Part shown: positions 51,520 through 59,233 of the stretch, piece after piece
How the letters are laid out: each line of letters opens with the position of its first letter
Numbering within the stretch: the stretch's first letter is position 1
Source of the DNA: Methanomicrobiales archaeon
GTDB lineage: Archaea; Halobacteriota; Methanomicrobia; Methanomicrobiales; Methanoculleaceae
DNA: 64,000 nt
Assembly (NCBI GenBank): GCA_012511245.1
Contig: JAAZGM010000134.1
Span: forward strand, 5,349 to 69,348
Reading direction: 5' to 3'
Program-made: the position numbers and the translations under genes
Notes under the pieces: generated by a model
The model's database searches: none
What the model was told of the DNA's origin: nothing
The model's input: the letters and a program-made list of their open reading frames with translations, nothing else

Positions 51520-52271
51520 TCACTCATCCGAGAATCGATCCGGCCGATGAAGTCCTTCATCCGGGTGAACTGCGGGTCGTTCAGGAGCAGGTCAGGTGAT
51601 CCCTGCTCGGCAACCACGCCGTTCTCCATGAAAAGAACCTCGTTTGCAACCGAGCAGGCAAACCCCATCTCATGGGTGACGACGAGCATCGTCATACCGT
51701 TCCGGGCCAGTTTCTTCATGACCTCGAGCACCTCCCTCGTCAGTTCGGGATCGAGCGCGGAGGTCGGTTCGTCGAAGAGGATGACATCCGGGTCCATGGC
51801 AAGCGCCCGCGCGATGGATACCCGTTGTGCCTGACCGCCCGAGAGTTCCGCCGGGTAGTGGTTGGCCCAGTCCTCCATCCCGACCTGCCGGAGTTCGGTG
51901 AGCGCCTTTTCGCGTGCTTCCGCTTTGCCCATACCCCTGACCTTCAGGAGCGCCAGTTCGACGTTCTTGAGTGCGGTGAGGTGGTCGAAGAGGAAGAAGT
52001 TCTGAAAGACCATCCCGATCTTCTGCCGGAAGTGGTTGATCCGGGCTCCCGAGTTCGTGACCTCCTCCCCGTCGAGCCAGACCCTCCCCCGGTCGGGTAT
52101 GGTCAGCTGGTTGATGCACCGGAGAAGCGTGCTCTTCCCGGTCCCTGATGGGCCGATGAAGACCTTCGTCTCGCCGCGCCGGACATCGAACGATACCCCG
52201 CGCAGCACCTCGATGCCCCCGAAGGACTTGTGAATATCCTCGACTTTCAGCACAATCTCGTCGTTGTTCAT
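51516..52271 (-). CDS. Polar amino acid ABC transporter ATPase (GlnQ type)
   Basis: A 251-aa ABC ATPase. Walker A IGPSGTGKSTLLRCIN, Q-loop GMVFQNFFLFDHLT, signature LSGGQAQRVSIARALA, Walker B VILFDEPTSALDPEL and switch MLVVTHEMGFA are intact. This is the GlnQ/HisP subgroup. It lies between the two permeases with gaps or overlaps of 3-4 bases, so the three form one operon. Confidence 0.95.
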   Translation of the reverse strand: MNNDEIVLKVEDIHKSFGGIEVLRGVSFDVRRGETKVFIGPSGTGKSTLLRCINQLTIPDRGRVWLDGEEVTNSGARINHFRQKIGMVFQNFFLFDHLTALKNVELALLKVRGMGKAEAREKALTELRQVGMEDWANHYPAELSGGQAQRVSIARALAMDPDVILFDEPTSALDPELTREVLEVMKKLARNGMTMLVVTHEMGFACSVANEVLFMENGVVAEQGSPDLLLNDPQFTRMKDFIGRIDSRMSD

Positions 52272-52274
52272 GTT

Positions 52275-52952
52275 CTACATCGCTCCAGTCCCAAACCCGG
52301 GAATTGCCACCCTCGCTTCAAGCCTGTGCAGCAGTTTGAGGCCTCCGTAGTTCAGGATGATGAATATCCCCGCCGTCGCGAGGTAGATCGGTATCGTGAT
52401 GTGAGTCTGCGTGACGATCCTCGCGGTGATGGTGAGCAGTTCCACGACTCCGATAGCGTAACAGACCGCTGAATCGGTCAGGATGTTGGGGTACTCGTTT
52501 GACCAGCCGGGAAGCGCTATCCGCATCGCCTGGGGAAGGATGACCGAGTGGATGGCGGTGAACCGGCTCATTCCAAGCGATCTCGCTGCGATCATCTGTC
52601 CTTCACCGACAGACTGGATGGCCCCCCGGAAGATCTGCGACTGGTATGCTGCTCCCCGGAGACCCAGCACGACCGCCCCGACGACGAACGCTGAGTAGTG
52701 GCCGAGCCCGATCGCCGGGAATATGCCGAACCAGAAGAGGAAGAGAAGGACGAGGATGGGAAGGCCCCTGAAGAACCAGACGTAGATCCCGACCGCCCAC
52801 CGGATCGGCCGACCGCCGTAGACCTGGCCGAGCGCCATGGGGAGCCCGAGAAGGATCCCGAGGCCGAGTGCGGCAAGGACAAGGCCGAGGGTAGAGGCGA
52901 TGCCTGAAAGAAGATACGGCAACCAGTCGAGGAGGATCGGCAAAACGTCCAT
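52275..52952 (-). CDS. Polar amino acid ABC transporter permease
   Basis: A 225-aa permease paralogous to 50821-51519. Motifs: LLSGIASTLGLVLAALGLGI, FRGLPILVLLFLFWFGIFPA and the coupling loop AARSLGMSRFTAIHSVILPQ. It is the first gene of the transporter operon. Its periplasmic binding protein is probably 56588-57355, 3.6 kb upstream on the same strand. Confidence 0.9.
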   Translation of the reverse strand: MDVLPILLDWLPYLLSGIASTLGLVLAALGLGILLGLPMALGQVYGGRPIRWAVGIYVWFFRGLPILVLLFLFWFGIFPAIGLGHYSAFVVGAVVLGLRGAAYQSQIFRGAIQSVGEGQMIAARSLGMSRFTAIHSVILPQAMRIALPGWSNEYPNILTDSAVCYAIGVVELLTITARIVTQTHITIPIYLATAGIFIILNYGGLKLLHRLEARVAIPGFGTGAM

Positions 52953-53424
52953 GTGGCTATCCCTGAATCACTGTAATCTCTCCGGCCAGAGGAACAGTGC
53001 CGGTACTCTATGCATGAATCTGACGGAGAGCAAAATAAACGTTGCTAATCTACGGTTAACCGGAAGATCACTTGTTGCCAAACCCGCCTCAGGTGAAGAA
53101 GGTGGCTGCAGTTATACCAGGATATTTTGAGGGTGCCCCCAAAACCCCTTTGCCGGGGGGAAAGCCGCTCCTTCCCGATCCCTCCCCCGCGTGGCGATAT
53201 CCGATGAGAAGCCGCTTCACCCTCCTTGTCCTGGACATTGTTCTGATGGTAGATATCTCGAAGGTGAGTGTCCTGATCCGGGTATATGGAGTGTATAGAT
53301 CTTTTCGGAATGATCTCTTTGCCACCGAAAGAGGGTTTGACCATATCCATGGTAAATGCCTTCCATGCCGCGCTTCCCCGGGGTTCCAGCAACACTTAAG
53401 TATCTCGGGATGGGGAGGAGAGGT
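52953..53424. repeat. Gene-free gap with a repeat copy
   Basis: GTGGCGATATCC (53189-53200) and, to its left, CCGGGGGGAAAGCCGCTCC with a C-rich block (53150-53188) form a degenerate copy of the dispersed repeat, in opposite orientation to the one at 45859-45894. The rest of this 472-base gap contains no supportable gene; a GGGGAGGAGAGGT ribosome site (53411-53423) begins the fba region. Confidence 0.4.
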
Positions 53425-54348
53425 ATGCCATCTGCACTCGATATCAGGATCCCTCTCGATGTGCCCGCCGGGGAGCAGGAGAGGTACCGGGAGAATTACC
53501 GGGCAATCACGCGCGATACCGGGAGACTGATGCTCTTTGCCGGGGATCAGAAGATCGAGCACCTCAATGATGACTTCTATGGCGAGGAAATCCATCCCGA
53601 CGACGCCGATCCCGAACACCTCTTCCGGATCGCGAGTCAGGCGCGTATCGGGGTCTTTGCGACGCAACTCGGTATGATCGCCCGCTACGGCGGGGATTAC
53701 CGGGACGTCCCCTACCTCGTCAAACTCAACTCCAAGACCAACCTGGTCAAGACCTCCCAGCGCGATCCGCTCAGTTCAGAGATCAACCTCGTCCAGCAAG
53801 CCGTCGATCTCCGCGACCGAACAGGGCTTACAATCCTCGGTGTCGGCTACACCGTCTACCTCGGGAGTGAGTACGAGCCGGTGATGCTCTATCAGGCGGC
53901 GCAGATCGTCAACCACGCGCATGCACATGGCCTTGTCACTGTATTCTGGATGTATCCCCGGGGCAAAGCAGTCAAGGATGAACGCGATCCGCACCTGGTC
54001 GCGGGCGCGGCGGGTGTTGCAGCAGCCCTCGGGAGCGATTTTGCGAAGGTGAACCCGCCGAAAGCGGACGGGAAGATCGATGCCGCGCTGCTCCGGGAGG
54101 CGGTGGCAGCCGGCGGCAGGACCGGTGTCGTCTGTGCGGGTGGATCCCACGTCGATATGCAGGAGTTCCTGCAGCAGCTCCACGACCAGATCCATATCGG
54201 CGGCACGGTCGGGAACGCGACAGGGAGAAACATCCACCAGCGGTCGCTCGATGAGGCTGTCCGGTTCTGCAACGCGATATCGGCGATCACCCTTGACAAC
54301 GCGAGCGTTGAGGAGGCAAACAAGATCTGCACAGGAGGCAGGTATTAG
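53425..54348 (+). CDS. Fructose-bisphosphate aldolase, archaeal class I
   Basis: A 307-aa DhnA/DeoC-superfamily aldolase that splits or forms fructose 1,6-bisphosphate. Landmarks: LMLFAGDQKIEHLNDDFYG, the Schiff-base Lys around K208 in SDFAKVNPPKADG, and a phosphate-binding loop GTVGNATGRNIHQ near the C-terminus. Longer than most archaeal aldolases of 250-280 aa and closer to the class I group annotated as fructose-bisphosphate aldolase in methanogens. The start is set by the GGGGAGGAGAGGT ribosome site. It is followed by the phosphofructokinase after a single base. Confidence 0.8.
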   Translation: MPSALDIRIPLDVPAGEQERYRENYRAITRDTGRLMLFAGDQKIEHLNDDFYGEEIHPDDADPEHLFRIASQARIGVFATQLGMIARYGGDYRDVPYLVKLNSKTNLVKTSQRDPLSSEINLVQQAVDLRDRTGLTILGVGYTVYLGSEYEPVMLYQAAQIVNHAHAHGLVTVFWMYPRGKAVKDERDPHLVAGAAGVAAALGSDFAKVNPPKADGKIDAALLREAVAAGGRTGVVCAGGSHVDMQEFLQQLHDQIHIGGTVGNATGRNIHQRSLDEAVRFCNAISAITLDNASVEEANKICTGGRY

Positions 54349-54349
54349 G

Positions 54350-55384
54350 ATGACGACGGTCGGCATACTGACGGGAGGGGGTGACTGTCCGGGCCTGAAC
54401 GCGGTGATCCGGGCGGTCGTGCGGACAGGGGCGAAACACGGGTTCGACGCGATCGGGATCCGGGATGGATGGCTCGGCCTCGTCATCGGGAACGTTGAAC
54501 CACTGACCGATTATTCGGTGAGCGGGATCCTCCCGCGGGGCGGGACGATCCTCGGGACGTCGCGGACGAACCCCTTCAAGGACGAGGCGAATCTCCAGCG
54601 GCTGCGCGACAACATCAGGAAGTTCGGGATCGATGCGATCGTCGCGATCGGCGGCGAGGATACCCTCGGTGTCGCGAACAGGCTCTCGAAGATGGGCATT
54701 CCGGTTGTCGGGGTTCCAAAGACCATCGATAACGATGTCGCCGCGACCGACTACACCTTCGGGTTCGATACCGCCGTCCAGATCGTCACTGAAGCGGTCG
54801 ACCGCCTCCACACGACGGCGGAGTCGCACCACCGGATCATGGTCGTCGAGGTGATGGGACGGCATGCCGGGTGGATCGCAACCATGGCCGGGATCGCGGG
54901 CGGGGCGGACGAGATCCTGATCCCGGAGATACCGTTCGATCTCGACGAGGTTGCCCACCACCTCCGGATGCGGTATGAGCGTGGAAAGAAGTTCAGTATC
55001 GTCGTGGTCGCTGAGGGCGCTCAACCGAAGGGACGGGCGGAGGCGATCGCGCAGTCTGCACGGGTAGATGAGTTCGGCCATGTGACCCTCGGCGGTGTCG
55101 GGAACTACGTGCGTGACGAGCTTGAGAAACTGCTCGATATGGAGGTGCGGGTGACGGTGCTCGGGCACACCCAGCGCGGCGGTTCGCCGACGGCGCACGA
55201 TCGGGTGCTTGCGACCAGGTTTGGAGTGGCGGCGGCGAATCTCATCAGGGATAAGGATTTCGGGAAGATGGTCGCGCTCCGGGGGAGCGATATCGTTGCG
55301 GTCCCGCTCGAAGAGGCGGTGGCAGACCTCAAGACGGTGGATATGGATCTCTACAAGATCGCGAGCATCTTCTATGGGGGGTGA
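54350..55384 (+). CDS. PfkA-family 6-phosphofructokinase, PPi-dependent type
   Basis: A 344-aa family-A phosphofructokinase. The nucleotide/pyrophosphate site begins ILTGGGDCPGLNAVIRA. Residues at the two specificity positions are Asp104 in AIGGEDTLGVA and Lys124 in GVPKTIDND, the combination seen in PPi-using enzymes (ATP enzymes have Gly at both). Substrate motifs VEVMGRHAGWIATMAG and VLGHTQRGGSPTAHDR are intact. PPi enzymes work reversibly, so it may act in glycolysis and gluconeogenesis with the adjacent aldolase. Most euryarchaea use ADP-dependent PfkC; the PfkA type suggests acquisition from bacteria. It is separated from fba by one base. Confidence 0.93.
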   Translation: MTTVGILTGGGDCPGLNAVIRAVVRTGAKHGFDAIGIRDGWLGLVIGNVEPLTDYSVSGILPRGGTILGTSRTNPFKDEANLQRLRDNIRKFGIDAIVAIGGEDTLGVANRLSKMGIPVVGVPKTIDNDVAATDYTFGFDTAVQIVTEAVDRLHTTAESHHRIMVVEVMGRHAGWIATMAGIAGGADEILIPEIPFDLDEVAHHLRMRYERGKKFSIVVVAEGAQPKGRAEAIAQSARVDEFGHVTLGGVGNYVRDELEKLLDMEVRVTVLGHTQRGGSPTAHDRVLATRFGVAAANLIRDKDFGKMVALRGSDIVAVPLEEAVADLKTVDMDLYKIASIFYGG

Positions 55385-55404
55385 GCGGTTCTCCCTTCCT
55401 CTCC

Positions 55405-56487
55405 CTAACGCCGGTGCGAGTGCTGATGGTGGATATCGGGCTGGTGCGGGTGCTCGTGTGTGAGTTCGGCATGGGTGTGTACGTGAGAATGCTCCCCGGC
55501 CGCTGAGAACGGCGGGTCACTTTCTGTGTGGGTGTGATCGTGATGAAGATCATCATGGCGGTGGCGGTGCTCATGGATGACTGCCGGATGCCGATGAGGA
55601 TGTGAGTGCTCCTCGGAGGCCATCAACCAGGCGCCGACGGCCATGACAGGCAGCGCGACATAGAAGACGCTCGTCGGAAGTTCGGCAAAAAGCAGGAACG
55701 AGAAAAAAACGCCGAAGAACGGGGATATGGCAAGAAACGAACCCGCTCGGGCTGTCCCGATGCCCCGGAGGGCGAGGAGGAAGAGGATGCTCGTCAGCCC
55801 GCCGTAACAGAGGAACCCGACCACCAGGGCTGCAGCGGTAGCAGTCAGGCCCGGAAGGTGTTCCCCGGTAGCAAGCGCGATGAAGAGCACGATAGTTCCG
55901 GCACCCGTTCCCTTGATGAAGATGACCCGGAAAGGGTCCTTTGCTGAGAGCCGTTGTCCCAGGTTGTTGTCGACCGCCCAGAAGAGGCAGGTGAGCAGGA
56001 TACCCAGCGCCGAAAGGGAGAGGCCGGTCCCGGCGTCTGGGCTCCAGGTGAGGAGGAGGCACGATGCGGTGATGCACCCGAGCGCAACCCAGACACGGCG
56101 GCTCACCCACTCACGAAAGACTGTTACGGCGATCAGCGTCGTTGCAACGGCCTCAAAGTTCAGGAGGAGGGCTGCCGTCGCCGCAGGTGTTCCCGGGAGG
56201 CTGTGTACCAGGGTGACCGGCGCGAGAAGCCCTCCAAAGAGCATCACGCCGATGAGCCAGGGTATATCACTCCTCCCCGGCGGCGCCTCGATCTCTCTTC
56301 TCCGGGTTCCCCTCGCTATCCCGACGAAGGAGAGGAACAGGGCGCCGAGACCGCTCCCGAGCGAGACCAGTGCAGCAAGAACGAGCGGCCCGATATCGGC
56401 GAGAAGAAGTTTCGTGAATGGAGCGCTCCCGCCGATCAGAACCGCTGTCGCCAGTGCATAGAGGACAGGCGTCCGGTAATGCGCCAG
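55405..56487 (-). CDS. EamA/DMT-family transporter with His-rich C-terminal tail; probable CTG start
   Basis: A 360-aa drug/metabolite transporter with about ten helices. The frame extends 80 codons beyond the first canonical start (GTG at 56247). The extra residues form proper EamA helices: AHYRTPVLYALATAVLIGGS, APFTKLLLADIGPLV and VSLGSGLGALFLSFVG. No ATG/GTG/TTG lies upstream; a CTG at 56487 follows AGGAAGGATC, a near-complete Shine-Dalgarno, 7 nt before. The last 70 residues contain about 23 His (HRHPAVIHEHRHRHDDLHHD and further repeats), a probable metal-binding cytoplasmic tail. Substrate could be a metal or a metal complex; this is inference. It is convergent with the phosphofructokinase, 20 bases apart. 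Confidence 0.75.
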   Translation of the reverse strand: MAHYRTPVLYALATAVLIGGSAPFTKLLLADIGPLVLAALVSLGSGLGALFLSFVGIARGTRRREIEAPPGRSDIPWLIGVMLFGGLLAPVTLVHSLPGTPAATAALLLNFEAVATTLIAVTVFREWVSRRVWVALGCITASCLLLTWSPDAGTGLSLSALGILLTCLFWAVDNNLGQRLSAKDPFRVIFIKGTGAGTIVLFIALATGEHLPGLTATAAALVVGFLCYGGLTSILFLLALRGIGTARAGSFLAISPFFGVFFSFLLFAELPTSVFYVALPVMAVGAWLMASEEHSHPHRHPAVIHEHRHRHDDLHHDHTHTESDPPFSAAGEHSHVHTHAELTHEHPHQPDIHHQHSHRR

Positions 56488-56587
56488 AGTGGATCCTTCC
56501 TGGATGGGGATGAGCTTACGCGGGTGCAGGTACGCGGCCTCCAGATAGGTAAATGGTCACGAAAAAGGAGGGACGGATTGTCCCCAA

Positions 56588-57355
56588 TTACTTCAGGTTG
56601 TGCTTCTCTTTGAGCTCTTCCCAGTAGGGATCGGCCTGCAGTTCCGCAATGGCCTCGTTCATGAACTCGAGGAGTTCGGTATCGGTCTTCCTGATGGCGA
56701 CACCGAATTCTTCCCTGGTCTCGACGGAACCGATCACCTTCACCGGTTTGCCCTTGATGATGTCTTTTATAGAGACGTCGTCGTACATGACCGCATCGAC
56801 CCGGCCTGCCTCGAGGTCATTGATGGCAAGCTGCGTGTTTGCATAGGTCTTCAGGTTCTCTGCGGGCATTACTCCCTTAGCGACCAGATTCTTCTCGATC
56901 CAGCTCTCAGCGGTGCAGCCCTGCTGCGCCCCGATGACCACCTTTCCGGCAAGGACTTCCTCAAGCGTCACATTCGAGCTCTCGCGGGCTACGACGTCCT
57001 GGTTGACAACCCAGTAGGGGTTGCTGAAGTTGACTGCTTCCTGCCGCTCAGGGGTGATCGACATCCCTGCATAGACCATATCGATCTTTCCGGCCTGGAG
57101 CGCGGGGATGATACCGCTCCACTCCACCGGCATGAACGCCACCTCGATGCCCTTCTTCTCGGCGATCCACTTCATGGAATCAACATCAAATCCCTGGGCG
57201 TTGCCGTCCTTGTCGATGAAACTGTAGGGAGGATACGCATCATCGATGCCGACGACGTAGTCTGGTTCGGTGGTCGTGCCGGTGCACCCGGCGCCTGCGA
57301 CTGCCAGCACCGCGACGAGGCAGGCGAGCAGTGTGAGAATACCATGCGTTCGCAT
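56588..57355 (-). CDS. Polar amino acid ABC transporter substrate-binding lipoprotein
   Basis: A 255-aa extracytoplasmic solute-binding protein of family 3. The N-terminus MRTHGILTLLACLVAVLAVA ends in a lipobox with Cys24 (AVAGAGC). The binding-lobe motifs are DYVVGIDDAYPPYSFIDKDG, GFDVDSMKWIAEKKGIEV and MVYAGMSITPERQEAVNFS. It is the expected partner of permeases/ATPase at 50821-52952, from which it is separated by the aldolase-kinase pair and the EamA gene. The His/Asp ligands and the hinge appear standard. Confidence 0.92.
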   Translation of the reverse strand: MRTHGILTLLACLVAVLAVAGAGCTGTTTEPDYVVGIDDAYPPYSFIDKDGNAQGFDVDSMKWIAEKKGIEVAFMPVEWSGIIPALQAGKIDMVYAGMSITPERQEAVNFSNPYWVVNQDVVARESSNVTLEEVLAGKVVIGAQQGCTAESWIEKNLVAKGVMPAENLKTYANTQLAINDLEAGRVDAVMYDDVSIKDIIKGKPVKVIGSVETREEFGVAIRKTDTELLEFMNEAIAELQADPYWEELKEKHNLK

Positions 57356-57607
57356 GTGAAGGGATTAGCCGTGTAAGTAAAATTAACCTTTTGTTTTGGC
57401 CTTCAGGAAGGGCAGATTCAGCCTGCCGGCACGTATGGCACCGATTTAAGGAAGAACGCCTGCTCTGTCGTGCAGTGCTGGGAGTCTTACCCCTCCCGGG
57501 GTCTGACGGCGATAGATATTTATGGTACAGTATCCTGCTGGACTCGCCCCTTTATGGGAGCTCGATAATGGATGGTGAGATTTATGAAAGGAGCACAGGA
57601 ATCCGGC

Positions 57608-57838
57608 ATGAGTAAATTGTCTTCTGTTGCCGGGACCATACGGGAGCTCGATCCCCAGATCATTGAGGTGAGCACCTCGGGAGTGAGTTTCCCTGCATCG
57701 AAGAGCGAACTCATCGAACGCGCGAAAGGGACTGATGCACCCCAGGTCGTCATCGATGCGCTGGACAAGTTCGAGGACCGGCAGTATATCGACCCGGAAG
57801 ACATAAAGTCTGAGTTCAACAAGATCCTGAACAAGTAA
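57608..57838 (+). CDS. DUF2795-like small protein
   Basis: A 76-aa protein, SKLSSVAGTIRELDPQIIEV then STSGVSFPASKSELIERAKG and APQVVIDALDKFEDRQYIDP, ending EFNKILNK. The fold and the final DALDKFEDRQY segment resemble DUF2795, a helical domain of unknown role. Start at 57608 has AGGA 7-8 nt upstream; alternatives are the ATG at 57584 (with GGTGA upstream) or 57572. Confidence 0.65.
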   Translation: MSKLSSVAGTIRELDPQIIEVSTSGVSFPASKSELIERAKGTDAPQVVIDALDKFEDRQYIDPEDIKSEFNKILNK

Positions 57839-57960
57839 CGTCCTTTTTTCGCAGGTGCCGACTCCGGCACCTGCCGTGTTCTGCCCCCCACTGATCGAAA
57901 TCATTTAAGATCGGGATAGTGATTTTTTCCAGGATCCACTCCAGATGAGCGTTCTACGGT

Positions 57961-58396
57961 CGCCTGTTCTCGGGAGTCCAATGCCGACCTCCTCGACGCC
58001 TACTCCCGTGCTGTCATCCAGGTCGTCGAGACCGCGGGGCACGGCGAGCAGGTGAGAGCTGGATCCGACGTGATTGTATCGCCAGAAGGCTACATCCTGA
58101 CCAACAACCATGTTGCGCAGGGAGCAGGGCGGATCGAGATCCAACCGCCCTGCCCATGCATCTGGCCGGGTTTGATCCGGCGATTGATCTTGCTTTACTC
58201 CGCGCCGGCACAACGGATATCTCCTGCGTATCGTTCGGTGATTCCGGAAAACTTGCGGTCGCCCTCACCGCGAACCGGGTGGTCAAGGTCATCTCGGTGA
58301 ACTGCTCAAGTCCCGCTGATCGCAGAACCCGCAACCCTTGTGGTCGTCTGGAACGGGCGGCGGATCACACTCTCTGCATGCGCCACCGCCGGGTGA
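57961..58396 (+). pseudogene. Remnant of an HtrA/DegP-type serine protease
   Basis: Translation shows SNADLLDAYSRAVIQVVETA, then GSDVIVSPEGYILTNNHVAQ, the hallmark of HtrA proteases with the catalytic His. About 60 bases later the frame shifts and continues HLAGFDPAIDLALLRAGTTD (the catalytic Asp segment) and SFGDSGKLAVALTANRVVKV. After another gap, ATLVVVWNGRRITLSACATA ends in TGA. The GNSGGP segment with the nucleophile Ser is missing. There are therefore at least two deletions or frame changes and no intact frame. Confidence 0.7.
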
Positions 58397-58416
58397 GGGG
58401 GCTAGAGCGGGGGCGT

Positions 58417-59004
58417 TCAGGGAACCCATGTTATCCGGGGTTCCCGGCGCGCCAATTTTGGTGAGAGGTGGGCAGGGTAGCCGAATATCAGCGGCGCCAC
58501 GATCTGGTGGTCATCTGAAACCTTCAGCGCTGTAAGAAGATCGGGGTTCTGCTGGACGAGAGCCGCTGAACCGATCCAGCAGCTGCCGATGTCGAGCGCC
58601 CAGGCAGCAAGCATCATATTCTCCGCGCAGAGTGCGCAGTCGAGAAAACTCGATACGGCTTTTCTGGCACCGAGAACCAGGACCAGCACTGGAGCATTGT
58701 AGAAGATGTTGAACCCCGGGGTCTTGAGTGCCGCAAGGAACTCCTCTGTCCCTGCCCTCCTCTCCTCTTCGATACTCTCTATGAGGATAGGTTTACAGTA
58801 ATCAGATATCCTCTGCATCAGACCCCGGTCTTTTATGATCACAAACTGCCAGGGCTGAAGCCCAAGAGCGGTCGGCGCCTGGATTCCTGCTGCGATGATC
58901 GCTCTCAGGGCATTGTCCGGAACGTCCCGGTCGATGTAGTTTCTGATGCTTCTGCGTTCTCGGATAACGGAGAAGATCTTGATAGGTTCAGTGTCTGCCA
59001 TCAT
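58417..59004 (-). CDS. Nitroreductase-family FMN protein
   Basis: A 195-aa flavoprotein of the nitroreductase/FMN-dependent family: SVIRERRSIRNYIDRDVPDN, IIAAGIQAPTALGLQPWQFV, NMMLAAWALDIGSCWIGSA and APLIFGYPAHLSPKLARREP. FMN-binding R-R-S-x-R is present. It could reduce nitro compounds, quinones or F420-related substrates; not decided. It starts with ATG at 59004 (or the next codon). It is divergent from the PAS protein at 59234. Confidence 0.88.
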   Translation of the reverse strand: MMADTEPIKIFSVIRERRSIRNYIDRDVPDNALRAIIAAGIQAPTALGLQPWQFVIIKDRGLMQRISDYCKPILIESIEEERRAGTEEFLAALKTPGFNIFYNAPVLVLVLGARKAVSSFLDCALCAENMMLAAWALDIGSCWIGSAALVQQNPDLLTALKVSDDHQIVAPLIFGYPAHLSPKLARREPRITWVP

Positions 59005-59233
59005 GGATCCCGGTTATGGCCTGCTGGCGGTATATATCCTGGTGCTGCAGACCAGGGCCTCGTCCTTTCAACCGGAAGCCATCCCCCCTTTTCTTTCCCG
59101 GAAACCCGAATATGCTGCTGAATTATTCTGGTGGTCAAAGAACTCCAGGTTTCCACCCACGTTCGGATAGTAACCCTTTTTAATCTCCCCGGAACACAAC
59201 CACTACAGTTACTGTATTTCGGTGTGGTGGGAT

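Noticed and set aside
57446..57904. 152-codon minus-strand frame opposite the DUF2795-like gene
   Set aside because: Antisense of a conserved-looking small gene, with no ribosome site.
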